IMG/VR virus record: IMGVR_UViG_3300005538_000007
Coordinates: 1 to 35,949 of that record
DNA length: 35,949 nt
Strand: one strand, 5' to 3'
From: a virus
Shown here: one piece after another, positions 29,227 to 35,826 of the stretch
Numbering within the stretch: the stretch's first letter is position 1
Layout of the letters: each line of letters opens with the position of its first letter
Position numbers and translations under genes: made by a program
Notes under the pieces: model-generated
Seen by the model: only the letters and a program-made list of their open reading frames with translations
Told to the model about the DNA's origin: nothing
Databases searched by the model: none

Positions 29227-29439
29227 ATGCCGAAGTGGCCTCAGAGGGCGCCCGCGCGCCGAGCAGACCCGCACCGAGAAAGCATCATCACGACCGCGAC
29301 TGGCCTGCTGCGCGCACGCGCCGGGCAGCTCATGGAAAAGGCCGAGGAGAAGTGCCGGGCGGCGAGGCTCTGGGAGGCATATGCGGACCGATGCGAGTCG
29401 AACCTGAACGGACGCGCACGCAGGCGCGCGGGGTCTTAA
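29227..29439 (+). CDS. Small helical protein of the regulatory region, 70 aa
   Basis: ATG chosen for the excellent GGGGGAGG seven bases upstream. The product is basic with a central helix: TTATGLLRARAGQLMEKAEE, KCRAARLWEAYADRC, and an Arg-rich end (GRARRRAGS). The pattern A-x-x-L-x-x-x-A-E...A-x-L-x-x-A-Y-A recurs in the N-terminus of the next gene product, suggesting duplication. No family is recognised. Its place between the integrase and early promoters implies a regulatory role. Confidence 0.58.
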   Translation: MPKWPQRAPARRADPHRESIITTATGLLRARAGQLMEKAEEKCRAARLWEAYADRCESNLNGRARRRAGS

Positions 29440-29497
29440 GCGATTTTGCCGTCGCCTTGCCCCGGTCGGGCTGTGTAGTCTCCGCACCCGGGGTCCT

Positions 29498-30046
29498 TTG
29501 AAAAGGAGTAGGCCCAAGCCGAGACAGTCACGAGGACAGGAGACCCTGAGTTCCAAGCGCGCGCGGGCCAGAGAGGCCCGAAAGCGGGCGCAGCGGTTCT
29601 TGAAGCAGGCCGAAGACCTGAAGCGAGAGGCATCGCTGCTCCTGGCATACGCGGAAGAAGTCGAACGACTTGACGCGGAATCGGCGAAGGGGGGCTCAGC
29701 GCGTGAGGACACACCGCGGTTGCCGCCCGGTGAAAATACTGTCAACGTGGATGGTATGAACACGGAGTCCTGGCCTCACGCTCTCAAGATCGCCCACGGG
29801 CGAGCGGCCAAGGATCCGTTCGGCCGAGCGTGTGTACGCGCCGGTATGACGAAGGGCGAAGTGGTGGAGAAGGTGCGCCGGGAGCTGGGGCTCAAGCGGC
29901 TGCCAATGTCACAGATCTCGCAGGCCAGGGGTGGCACGAGACAGATCCGAAGCGACGTCGCCGAGGCGATCCATCGCCTGACGGGCTTTGCCGCGACCAA
30001 GGCGAACTGGCCTGGCGGCATCCGCGACGTGTCCCGCCGAGAATAG
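29498..30046 (+). CDS. HTH regulator, candidate phage repressor
   Basis: Up to 182 residues. The N-terminal part is a charged coil (RAQRFLKQAEDLKREASLLL, AYAEEVERL). The C-terminal part (about 105-175) reads like an XRE/Cro-type HTH: DPFGRACVRAGMTKGEVVEK, then LPMSQISQARGGTRQIRSDV and AIHRLTGFAATKANWPGG; the closing helix, LTG and WP ending are typical of small Cro/YdaS-like regulators. It lies just upstream of the operator at the early promoter. The start is uncertain: TTG 29498 gives the full frame, while ATG 29756 would give only the HTH half. Confidence 0.6.
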   Translation: MKRSRPKPRQSRGQETLSSKRARAREARKRAQRFLKQAEDLKREASLLLAYAEEVERLDAESAKGGSAREDTPRLPPGENTVNVDGMNTESWPHALKIAHGRAAKDPFGRACVRAGMTKGEVVEKVRRELGLKRLPMSQISQARGGTRQIRSDVAEAIHRLTGFAATKANWPGGIRDVSRRE

Positions 30047-30068
30047 GCCGGATTTTCACACGTGGCGG

Positions 30069-30126
30069 TGTCGTCACGATTTTCCTTGCCCGCTCTGTGA
30101 AGACACCATACGATGTCTTCACAGAG
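30069..30126 (+). promoter_or_regulatory. Early rightward promoter with perfect 13-bp dyad operator
   Basis: TTGCCC (30086-30091), 17 bases, TACGAT (30109-30114). Straddling the -10 box, CTCTGTGAAGACA (30093-30105) and TGTCTTCACAGAG (30114-30126) are perfect inverted repeats around an 8-base spacer. TGTCGTCAC at 30069-30077, one base off the half-site, lies just upstream of the -35 box. Binding would block polymerase and silence the whole early operon starting at 30156, as expected of a lysogeny operator. Confidence 0.75.
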
Positions 30127-30155
30127 ACGTGACGGAAGGAAGGAGGACCGACCCC

Positions 30156-30329
30156 ATGACCACCCCCGGAAATGCGAGGCGACACCTGACAACGGTGCTC
30201 GACCACTGGAAGAACGGCACCAGGGACGGCGACGATCCCGTGGTGGCAGCCGACGTGGCTGCCGCGATCGAAGACCTGATCCAGGCGACGCTGGTGCGGC
30301 ACGAGGCCGCAGGGGATCACTCCCGATGA
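30156..30329 (+). CDS. First early gene: small helical protein, 57 aa
   Basis: The ATG follows an AAGGAGG region after the early promoter. Product: MTTPGNARRHLTTVLDHWKN, then GDDPVVAADVAAAIEDLIQA and a short polar end; two helices, acidic centre. No family is recognised. First position behind a tightly controlled promoter is where phages place Cro-like or anti-host proteins, but no HTH is evident. A longer upstream frame would run through the operator and is rejected. Its stop overlaps the next ATG. Confidence 0.62.
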   Translation: MTTPGNARRHLTTVLDHWKNGTRDGDDPVVAADVAAAIEDLIQATLVRHEAAGDHSR

Positions 30330-30880
30330 CCCCTCTCACCCAGCCCTGCCCCGACTGCGGCGGTAGCGGCGGCATCGGTAGCGGCGGCATCGGCAGCGGC
30401 CGCGCCTACTGCGACGGCTACTCGCGCGTCGATCGCTGCCTTCGCTGCGACGGCACCGGCGAGCTCGCCGACCACTGCGACTGCGGCGCCGTCGCCATCC
30501 ACCCGCGCTCGGGCGACGGCCTGCCGCCGGTGTGCGAGAGCTGCGCCCCCGGCGCGTGCCCGACCTGCCGCGTGTGGGGGCGCGAGAGCTGCTCCCTCCA
30601 CGGCGTCACCGCGCCGGCCAACCGCAACGCCGACTGCGCCCGCGCGCGCGGCTTCCGCCCCGAGCTGAAGATCCTGGGCGGCGAGCTGCCCGCCTGGGAC
30701 CACCGCATCCGCTGCGAGACCTGCGGCGGCGGCGGCGCGCTCGGCAACGGCAGCGTGTGCCAGTTCTGCGGCGGCGAGGGCTGGGTCAAGGTCGGCGAGC
30801 ACCGGCGCGCGGCGCTCTACGAGGACGACGCGACCCTGGTCGACCTGCCGGCGTTCGTGCCCGCGAAGGAGGTGGCGTGA
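30326..30880 (+). CDS. Multi-zinc-finger protein with DnaJ-like CxxC repeats
   Basis: 184 residues. It has many C-x-x-C units: CPDCGGSGG, CLRCDGTGE, HCDCG, CESC...CPTC, then CETCGGGGALG and CQFCGGEGW. The C-x-x-C-x-G-x-G type is that of the DnaJ/RING-like zinc domain. The Gly-rich stretch GGSGGIGSGGIGSG near the start comes from a short repeat. A nucleic-acid- or protein-binding scaffold role is likely, no enzyme motif is seen. Start coupled by ATGA to the previous gene. Confidence 0.68.
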   Translation: MTPLTQPCPDCGGSGGIGSGGIGSGRAYCDGYSRVDRCLRCDGTGELADHCDCGAVAIHPRSGDGLPPVCESCAPGACPTCRVWGRESCSLHGVTAPANRNADCARARGFRPELKILGGELPAWDHRIRCETCGGGGALGNGSVCQFCGGEGWVKVGEHRRAALYEDDATLVDLPAFVPAKEVA

Positions 30881-31131
30881 TGTACGCGATGGTGTCGCGC
30901 GACAGCGGGATCGAGTGCATGCGCGGCCGGATCAGGCTGGGCCGCGACGGCGCGCACGAAGTGCACATGCACGGCGTCGGCCCCGCGTACCTGGTGATGT
31001 CCATCGAGGAGGCGCGGGGAGTGCGCGCCGAGCTGGATCGGCTCCTGACGGCGTTCGACCAGGCCGGCGCCGCCCCGGCGCCCGCTCCGCTCGCGGCTGT
31101 CCCCGCGACCACTGACGAGGACGTGACCTGA
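30880..31131 (+). CDS. Hypothetical early protein, 83 aa
   Basis: Begins MYAMVSRDSGIECMRGRIRL at an ATG overlapping the previous stop (TGATG), after AAGGAGG. The first 50 residues look like a small beta domain (HEVHMHGVGPAYLVMSIEEA), then a helix VRAELDRLLTAFDQ and a Pro/Ala tail. No family is recognised. The same arrangement of strand-rich core and Ala/Pro tail is seen in other small genes of this operon. Confidence 0.58.
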   Translation: MYAMVSRDSGIECMRGRIRLGRDGAHEVHMHGVGPAYLVMSIEEARGVRAELDRLLTAFDQAGAAPAPAPLAAVPATTDEDVT

Positions 31132-31475
31132 TGAGCCGGCGTCGGTTCAACCGCTTCGGCTTCCACGGCCGCGCGCCCGAGGACCGGCTCACGCCGCCCC
31201 CGCGGCCGCCGATGGTCGGCGAGGTCATCGAGCTGCTCGAGGTCAGCTTCAGCTCGCCCGGCCGCGGCGGCTGGTACCTCGGCACGGTCACCGCGGTCTC
31301 GAGCCTCATGGTCGAGGCGCGCGTGGGCAGCGACGTCGTGGTCCGCTATCTCGGCGACCACGGCAAGGTCTGGCGCTACCCGGCGCCCACTGGCGCCATC
31401 GTGCACGACGAGAACGGGGATCCGGTCGAGGTGCCGCGCGCGCAGGTGCCGCAGGTGTCGGAGGATCTGCTGTGA
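31131..31475 (+). CDS. Hypothetical SH3-like early protein, 114 aa
   Basis: Opens with an Arg/Phe-rich segment (MSRRRFNRFGFHGRAPEDRL). The middle reads like a small beta barrel: IELLEVSFSSPGRGGWYLGT, VTAVSSLMVEARVGSDVVVR and KVWRYP. Five short strands with a final K/RVWRYP motif suit an SH3- or Tudor-like barrel, but no named family can be given. Overlaps both neighbours by one to four bases. Confidence 0.55.
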   Translation: MSRRRFNRFGFHGRAPEDRLTPPPRPPMVGEVIELLEVSFSSPGRGGWYLGTVTAVSSLMVEARVGSDVVVRYLGDHGKVWRYPAPTGAIVHDENGDPVEVPRAQVPQVSEDLL

Positions 31476-31654
31476 CCCGCGAGGATCGCGAGGCGCGCCA
31501 CCTGTGCCGGCAGTGCGACCGGCCGGCCAACGGATCACTGTGCGACAAGCACAAGGAGTTGCAGCGCGGGCGTAACGGCCGCCGCCGCGGGCCGGCCAAG
31601 ACCTGCGCCTACTGCGGCCGGGTCGGCCACAACAGCCGGAGCCACCGCCGATGA
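31472..31654 (+). CDS. Small zinc-binding protein with knuckle-like motif, 60 aa
   Basis: GTG start. Two metal-binding blocks: HLCRQCDRPANGSLCDKHK and CAYCGRVGHNSRSH. The second has C-x2-C-x4-H-x4-H spacing, nearly the zinc-knuckle spacing of the two motifs encoded at 23935-24462, and the same CGR-x-GH core. A basic linker (RGRNGRRRGPAK) joins them. Nucleic-acid binding is likely from these features. Confidence 0.62.
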   Translation: MTREDREARHLCRQCDRPANGSLCDKHKELQRGRNGRRRGPAKTCAYCGRVGHNSRSHRR

Positions 31655-31977
31655 TCCGGGTCGACAAGGCTGCTGGTACAGCGGCGCCGGCCGTGTACCA
31701 CCCGGGCACGATCTACCTCCTGCACTTCGCGCGGCCGTTCAAGCACGCGCGCCACTACCTCGGCTGGACGCAAGATCTAGACGCGCGCGTGGCCAGGCAC
31801 TTCGCCGGCCATGGCTCCCGCCTCATGCGGGCCGTCTCCGCCGCTGGCATCGGCGTCGAGATCGCGCGTGTGTGGGATGGCGATCGGAACCTGGAGCGGT
31901 CGCTCAAGCGGTGCGGCGGCCGCGCGCGGATCTGCCCGATCTGCCAGAAGGCCAAGAAGCGCGGGAGGGCGTCATGA
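31651..31977 (+). CDS. GIY-YIG-type endonuclease
   Basis: 108 residues. The core is GTIYLLHFARPFKHARHYLG followed by WTQDLDARVARHFAGHGSRL, the two-strand GIY-YIG signature in the variant G-x-I-Y-L-L-H...H-Y-x-G-W-T, with the usual conserved Arg (about 49) and a later Glu in NLERSLKR that normally binds metal. A C-terminal CPICQKAKK may hold zinc. Small GIY-YIG nucleases act in phage DNA recombination, repair or host DNA attack; which applies here is not clear. Confidence 0.78.
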   Translation: MIRVDKAAGTAAPAVYHPGTIYLLHFARPFKHARHYLGWTQDLDARVARHFAGHGSRLMRAVSAAGIGVEIARVWDGDRNLERSLKRCGGRARICPICQKAKKRGRAS

Positions 31978-32162
31978 TCCGCCTCGACGAGAAGCCATCG
32001 GCGCTGCTGTCGCCGCGGGTGCGCATGGTCGTCTGCCCGCGCTGCCGCAAGCTGCGCGTCCCGCGGCCGGACAAGCGCGTGTGCGGCTCGTGCGCTGACG
32101 AGCTCGAGCACCTGTGGACCGAGGTGACGCCGCTGCCGCCCGCGCCGGGAGGGCCGTCGTGA
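31974..32162 (+). CDS. Zinc-ribbon protein, 62 aa
   Basis: Contains MVVCPRCRKLRVPRPDKRVC and GSCADELEHLW, a classic C-x2-C...C-x2-C ribbon of about 22 residues, with a Pro-rich tail. No catalytic motif. GCGGGAGGG precedes the ATG, which overlaps the nuclease stop. One of several zinc-binding miniproteins in the operon, perhaps a partner of the neighbouring nuclease. Confidence 0.6.
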   Translation: MIRLDEKPSALLSPRVRMVVCPRCRKLRVPRPDKRVCGSCADELEHLWTEVTPLPPAPGGPS

Positions 32163-32362
32163 AGCTCAGTTTCGCTGCTCGCGAGGTTGAGATCGAGGCA
32201 GAGGCCGGCCTGCGCCCCGGCCTTGTCCAGATCGGCGCGACCTTTCCGCCCACGGACATGATGGCGTTGGCCTGGGTGACGGTGGCCGATGCCGAGGCGC
32301 TGGGCGAGATGCTCAGCCGCGTAGCCAAGGCGGCGCGCGAGCTCGAAGGAAAGCACCCATGA
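32159..32362 (+). CDS. Hypothetical early protein, 67 aa
   Basis: GTG start overlapping the previous stop. Short alpha/beta protein: KLSFAAREVEIEAEAGLRPG, then MMALAWVTVADAEALGEMLS and RVAKAARELEGKHP. The strand-strand-helix plan fits a small regulatory or DNA-associated domain, with no family recognised. The ribosome site for the next gene (GAAGGAAAG) lies in its final codons. Confidence 0.52.
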   Translation: MKLSFAAREVEIEAEAGLRPGLVQIGATFPPTDMMALAWVTVADAEALGEMLSRVAKAARELEGKHP

Positions 32363-32724
32363 GCCTCTTCAACCGCTACCGGACGGTCTTCGACACCACG
32401 CTGCCCCAGGATCCCGCCCAGCAGGCGCGCGAAATCCTGGAGCGCGCCCACCGCGACCAGGCCGACGCCTACGCGATGACCCTGGCGCCCGGGTCGACCA
32501 TCCTGGAGGACACCGACGGGCCGACCATCGCCAGGTTCAGGCACTTGCTCCCGGCGGCGCTCATGCAGCGCGGGCTCGCGCTCGAGCAGATCGTGGGCGG
32601 CTGGCGCGTGGTCACCGCGCCGCTCGCGCCCGGACGGCCGCTGGTCGTGTGCCGGGAGTGCGGCGAGAACTGGTTCCGCTGCGAGCACGGGACTGGCAGC
32701 CCGGGCGTGTCGGTGCGCTGGTGA
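32359..32724 (+). CDS. Hypothetical early protein with CxxC site, 121 aa
   Basis: Begins MSLFNRYRTVFDTTLPQDPA with helices around residues 20-45. An alpha/beta middle (TIARFRHLLPAALMQRGLAL, GGWRVVTAPLAP) is followed by RPLVVCRECGENWFRCEHGT, which carries cysteines spaced C-x2-C-x6-C and may bind zinc. No family is recognised. Coupled to the neighbours by ATGA and GTGA overlaps. Confidence 0.55.
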   Translation: MSLFNRYRTVFDTTLPQDPAQQAREILERAHRDQADAYAMTLAPGSTILEDTDGPTIARFRHLLPAALMQRGLALEQIVGGWRVVTAPLAPGRPLVVCRECGENWFRCEHGTGSPGVSVRW

Positions 32725-32909
32725 GCGCCGACCCCGCCCACATCCGCCCGGAGATCAAACGCGAGGTCGACTCGTTCCACGCGCTCCGGGGCGACCTGCG
32801 CCGCCTCGAGAGCGACCTGCGGGCGGTGTTCCGGGAGCGCATGAACGAGCAGGAATTGACCATCGCCGAACGGCGCATGGTCGAAGAAGCGCTCGAGCGC
32901 CGGGACTGA
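32721..32909 (+). CDS. Small coiled-coil early protein, 62 aa
   Basis: GTG start overlapping the previous stop. Nearly all charged helix: HIRPEIKREVDSFHALRGDL, then RRLESDLRAVFRERMNEQEL and TIAERRMVEEALERRD. It looks like an antiparallel coiled-coil dimer. No family is recognised. The 50 bases after it, before the ssDNA-binding candidate, hold only that gene's AAAGGAG ribosome site. Confidence 0.55.
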   Translation: MSADPAHIRPEIKREVDSFHALRGDLRRLESDLRAVFRERMNEQELTIAERRMVEEALERRD

Positions 32910-32959
32910 CAATCGCAGTGCTCGGCAGCAGTTAGAGGGACCACAAAGGAGCAGTACCA

Positions 32960-33442
32960 ATGGCCGATTACAGGACGTTGTTCGACGATGTGTGGCTGCG
33001 CGCCTGGGATCTCGGGGGCAAGGACTGGACGCTCGAGATCCGCAAGGTCGAGGCCGGCGTGCTCGAGAACCATCGCCAGCAAAAGAAGGAGCGCAAGCCG
33101 GTGGTCCACTTCAAGGGCGCGCGCAAGCCGCTCGCGCTCAACCGGACCAACGCCAAGACCATCGCCGCGCTCTACGGCAAGGACACGGTCCACTGGATCG
33201 GCAAGCGCGTGACCCTCTACCCGACGACGACCAACTTCGGCCCCGAGGAGGGCATCGACTGCATCCGCATCCGGCCCAAGGAGCCGACCGGCAAGGCCCA
33301 GACGCTGGCGCCGGTCGCGCCGCCGCCGGCCGAAGAATCGACGCCCGACTCCGCCGCCCGCTGCGCGACCGGGACATGCGGGACCTGCGCCATGTGCCTC
33401 GAGACCGCCGAGGCCGAGCGGCGCGCCCAGGAGTCGTCGTGA
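32960..33442 (+). CDS. Conserved phage protein next to exonuclease, ssDNA-binding candidate
   Basis: 160 residues. Its first 110 match a type widely seen in phages: ADYRTLFDDVWLRAWDLGGK, DWTLEIRKVEAG, PVVHFKGARKPLALNRTNAK, TIAALYGKDTVHWIGKRVTL and DCIRIRP. The repeated strands with L-N-x-T-N-A-K-x-I-A and W-I-G-K-x-V/I-T-L-Y suggest an OB-like fold. Its constant place beside recombination nucleases suggests single-strand DNA binding or annealing support; direct proof is lacking. The C-terminus is Pro-rich, with a Cys cluster (CATGTCGTCAMC). Confidence 0.68.
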   Translation: MADYRTLFDDVWLRAWDLGGKDWTLEIRKVEAGVLENHRQQKKERKPVVHFKGARKPLALNRTNAKTIAALYGKDTVHWIGKRVTLYPTTTNFGPEEGIDCIRIRPKEPTGKAQTLAPVAPPPAEESTPDSAARCATGTCGTCAMCLETAEAERRAQESS

Positions 33443-34236
33443 CCGCCGCCGCGCAGCTCGAGCTCGAGCCGGTGCGCTTCAGCGGGCTCAAGGCGATGGC
33501 GCTCAGCCCGGCGCACTACCGGGCCGCCGTCGAGCGCGACGGCCAGGAGAAGCAGCGCGGGCGCGCCCTGCACTCGATCATCCTCGGCGGCAAGCGCGTG
33601 GTCGGCTACCCGGGCAAGGTCCGCCGGGGCAAGGAGTTCGAGGCCTTCGCCAACGACAACCACGACGCCGAGATCCTGACCATGGCCGACTACGAGCGCG
33701 CCGCCGGCATGGCTGCAGCGGTGCGCGCGTGCCCCCGCGCGATGGACATGCTGGTCGGGCGGCACGAGATGGAGATCGACTGGACCTTCCTCGGTCGTCG
33801 CTGCCAGTCGCACGTCGACGTGGTCGGGCCGGCCGGCGAGTACGTCACCGAGCTCAAGAGCACCGTCAGCTCGCACCCCGACCGCTTCGCCTGGCAGTCG
33901 CGGCGCATGGCCTACCACGCCCAGCTCGCGTTCTACGCCGAGGCGGTGCTGCAGGCTGGCCTGGGCGTGCCCCGCGATCTCTACGTCGTCGCGGTCGAGT
34001 CGCGGCCGCCCTACGTGGTGACCTGTATGCGCCTCGCCCCGCGCGCGCTCGAGGAGGGGCGCAAATGCGTGCGCCTGTGGATGGAGCGGCTGCTCGGCTG
34101 CGAGGCCAGCGGCGAGTGGCCGGGCTACGTCGGCGACATCGTGCCGCTCGACGTGCCGGACGACGACCTCGAGCTGACCTTCGGCGGCGGCGACGGGCCG
34201 GACTTCGACCCCGAGACGGGCGAGGTCGCCGCATGA
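33439..34236 (+). CDS. RecE-like (PD-(D/E)xK) exonuclease
   Basis: 265 residues, GTG start overlapping the previous stop. The family layout is clear: FSGLKAMALSPAHYRAAVER, RGRALHSIILGG, a histidine-containing block, CQSHVDVVGPAGEYVTELKS with the catalytic D and E-x-K pair, and RMAYHAQLAFYAEAVLQAG with the conserved Q/Y helix. RecE/DUF3799-type enzymes resect double-strand ends to give single strands for annealing. A pairing with the upstream ssDNA-binding candidate would form a recombination module, though no annealing protein of known family is present. Confidence 0.83.
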   Translation: MTAAAQLELEPVRFSGLKAMALSPAHYRAAVERDGQEKQRGRALHSIILGGKRVVGYPGKVRRGKEFEAFANDNHDAEILTMADYERAAGMAAAVRACPRAMDMLVGRHEMEIDWTFLGRRCQSHVDVVGPAGEYVTELKSTVSSHPDRFAWQSRRMAYHAQLAFYAEAVLQAGLGVPRDLYVVAVESRPPYVVTCMRLAPRALEEGRKCVRLWMERLLGCEASGEWPGYVGDIVPLDVPDDDLELTFGGGDGPDFDPETGEVAA

Positions 34237-34418
34237 CCGAGCAGCAGAGGCTGGACCACGCCGAGCTGGTCCACAACCTGACCGCCTATGAGTGCGCAAC
34301 CTGCGCGGTCAAGAGCGACCGGGCCTGCCCACTCTGCGGCGGCCATGGCACGTACTACTCGATGGACCTCGCACCGTGCGGGCGAGCTGACTGTCCGATC
34401 GGGAGACGGCCAGCATGA
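34233..34418 (+). CDS. Small zinc-binding protein, 61 aa
   Basis: Starts MTEQQRLDHAELVHNLTAYE, followed by CATCAVKSDRACPLCGGHG and a last PCGRADCPIG. Six cysteines in C-x2-C pairs suggest a two-site zinc fold. No family is recognised. Coupled to both neighbours (ATGA overlaps), consistent with one polycistronic message. Confidence 0.57.
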   Translation: MTEQQRLDHAELVHNLTAYECATCAVKSDRACPLCGGHGTYYSMDLAPCGRADCPIGRRPA

Positions 34419-34756
34419 CCCGCCGGGAGCGCGTCGTCACCGTGGCCGCCCAGCTCGCCGAAGCGCGCGCGACGGTGACCAGACTCGAGGCCGAACTCGA
34501 CGACCTCCTCGGCGCGACCGAGGCCCGCCCCGCCGCCGCTCCGAGGGAGACGGCCAACGGCACCAATGGCCACGGCAACCGAGGTCGCGGCGTCGAGACT
34601 GAGAAGATCCTTGCCCTGGCCAAGGCCGGCAAGAAGGCCGCCGAGATCGTCGAGGCTATGGGCTACAAGGACCGCGTCGGCGTCATCAAAGTGCGCAATG
34701 CCATCAGCAAGGCGCGGCTGCGAGGCATTCTCCCAAAAGCAGGAGCCGCCCAGTGA
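34415..34756 (+). CDS. Early coiled-coil/HTH-like protein, 113 aa
   Basis: The N-terminal half is a coiled coil (VAAQLAEARATVTRLEAELD), joined by a Gly/Asn linker to a helical C-terminal domain: KILALAKAGKKAAEIVEAMG followed by YKDRVGVIKVRNAISKARLR. That last part has the helix-turn-helix look of sigma-type or resolvase-type HTHs, with A-x-E-I-x-x-A-M-G as the first two helices. Oligomeric DNA binding is a reasonable inference. A regulatory role in the early operon is possible. Confidence 0.57.
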   Translation: MTRRERVVTVAAQLAEARATVTRLEAELDDLLGATEARPAAAPRETANGTNGHGNRGRGVETEKILALAKAGKKAAEIVEAMGYKDRVGVIKVRNAISKARLRGILPKAGAAQ

Positions 34757-35073
34757 CCGCCCCGGCGAAAGCGGCGGAGCCGGGCGGCGTGCAACCCGAC
34801 CTCATCCTGCCCCCGGGCTTCGACCGCGTGGGCGAGGTCGTGCGCATCGAGCAGGAGCGCGGCGACGAGCCCGTCACCATCGAGGAGGTCTTCGCGGCCG
34901 GCGAAGAGGGCAAGCGGACGCACGTGCGCAGGTGGCGCATGACCCGCGCCGACCTCGTCCCGTGCACCGCCTGCGGCCTGCGCGGGCACGTCGCCGGCGA
35001 TCCCGTCCGCTGCCTCCACGGTGGTAGCCTGCGCATCGGCGAGAGTCCGTGGATGAACGGAGGCGCTGAATGA
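34753..35073 (+). CDS. Hypothetical early protein with CxxC-GH motif, 106 aa
   Basis: GTG start overlapping the previous stop. The main domain is beta-rich (PPGFDRVGEVVRIEQERGDE, TIEEVFAAGEEGKRTHVRRW), and near the C-terminus sits PCTACGLRGHVAGDPVRCLH, a longer relative of the CCHC knuckle (C-x2-C-x4-H-x6-C). No family is recognised. It joins the list of zinc-binding proteins of this phage. Confidence 0.57.
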   Translation: MTAPAKAAEPGGVQPDLILPPGFDRVGEVVRIEQERGDEPVTIEEVFAAGEEGKRTHVRRWRMTRADLVPCTACGLRGHVAGDPVRCLHGGSLRIGESPWMNGGAE

Positions 35074-35477
35074 ACCTGGCCCCGGCGTTTAACCCCGAGT
35101 GGGTCGTGATGGAGTGCGGCGAATGCGGCGTGCACTTCTGCGTGACGGGCCCTTTCCATCGCGAGCGACGCGAACGCAAGCTCGCGTGGCACTGCCCCAA
35201 CGGGCATCAGCGTGTCTACGGAGAGACTGATGCTGAACGGCTCAAGCGCGAGCTGGCCGCCAAGGAGCAGGAGCTGGCGCGCGAACGCGAGCAGGTGGCG
35301 CGCCGGGATCGTGCGCTCGCGGCGTCCCGTGGGCAGCTCACGAAGATCAAGAACCGCATCCAGAACGGCGTGTGCCCGTGCTGCCGCCGCAGCTTCCAGA
35401 ACCTGATGCGGCACATGTCGACCCAGCACCCGGACTGGAAAGAGCAGGGGATCAAGCTGCTCGGCCCGGCGGAATAA
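35070..35477 (+). CDS. Phage zinc-finger protein with central coiled coil, 135 aa
   Basis: N-terminal zinc-type block: VMECGECGVHFCVTGPFHRE, then WHCPNGHQRVYG. A long coiled coil follows (ERLKRELAAKEQELAREREQ), then a C-terminal finger VCPCCRRSFQNLMRHMSTQH, which fits a C2H2 pattern (C-x2-C...H-x4-H). This layout is common among small phage proteins of unknown role. A dimer with zinc domains at both ends is likely. ATG overlaps the previous stop. Confidence 0.72.
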   Translation: MNLAPAFNPEWVVMECGECGVHFCVTGPFHRERRERKLAWHCPNGHQRVYGETDAERLKRELAAKEQELAREREQVARRDRALAASRGQLTKIKNRIQNGVCPCCRRSFQNLMRHMSTQHPDWKEQGIKLLGPAE

Positions 35478-35513
35478 AGCCTGCCACCTCGACGAACGAA
35501 AGGACGGAGACCG

Positions 35514-35825
35514 ATGCCCAAACCCAAGACGAAGCCCAAAGCCGCGCCCGCGCCAACCCGCGGCGCCCCCTACCACGTCGGCGCGAACTACTTCATTCGC
35601 TCCGTGACCATGTACTACACCGGCCGCCTCATCGCGGTCACCGAGCACGAGCTCGTGCTTGAGAGCGCCTCCTGGATCGCCTCCACCGGCCGCTTCGCCG
35701 ACGCGTTCAAGCAGGGCGCCTTTGACGAGGTCGAGCCCTTCCCCGACGGCGAGGTGATCATTGGGCGCGGCGCCATCGTCGATGCCTGCCAGTGGCCCCG
35801 AGAACTGCCGCGCACGCAGGAGTGA
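35514..35825 (+). CDS. Conserved phage protein before the repeat gene, 103 aa
   Basis: A basic Lys/Pro/Ala start (MPKPKTKPKAAPAPTRG) is followed by a conserved core: YHVGANYFIRSVTMYYTGRL, IAVTEHELVLESASWIASTG, and EVIIGRGAIVDACQWPRELP. I recognise this as a frequent phage type, often placed directly before a low-complexity repeat gene, as here. The core looks like a small beta barrel (Sm- or SH3-like); function is unknown. AAAGGA lies upstream of the ATG. Confidence 0.75.
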   Translation: MPKPKTKPKAAPAPTRGAPYHVGANYFIRSVTMYYTGRLIAVTEHELVLESASWIASTGRFADAFKQGAFDEVEPFPDGEVIIGRGAIVDACQWPRELPRTQE

Positions 35826-35826
35826 C

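Noticed and set aside
29082-29501. A + strand frame of 139 codons across the integrase promoter region
   Set aside because: It runs through the operator and half-site, has no ribosome site and overlaps the better supported gene at 29227 in another frame.
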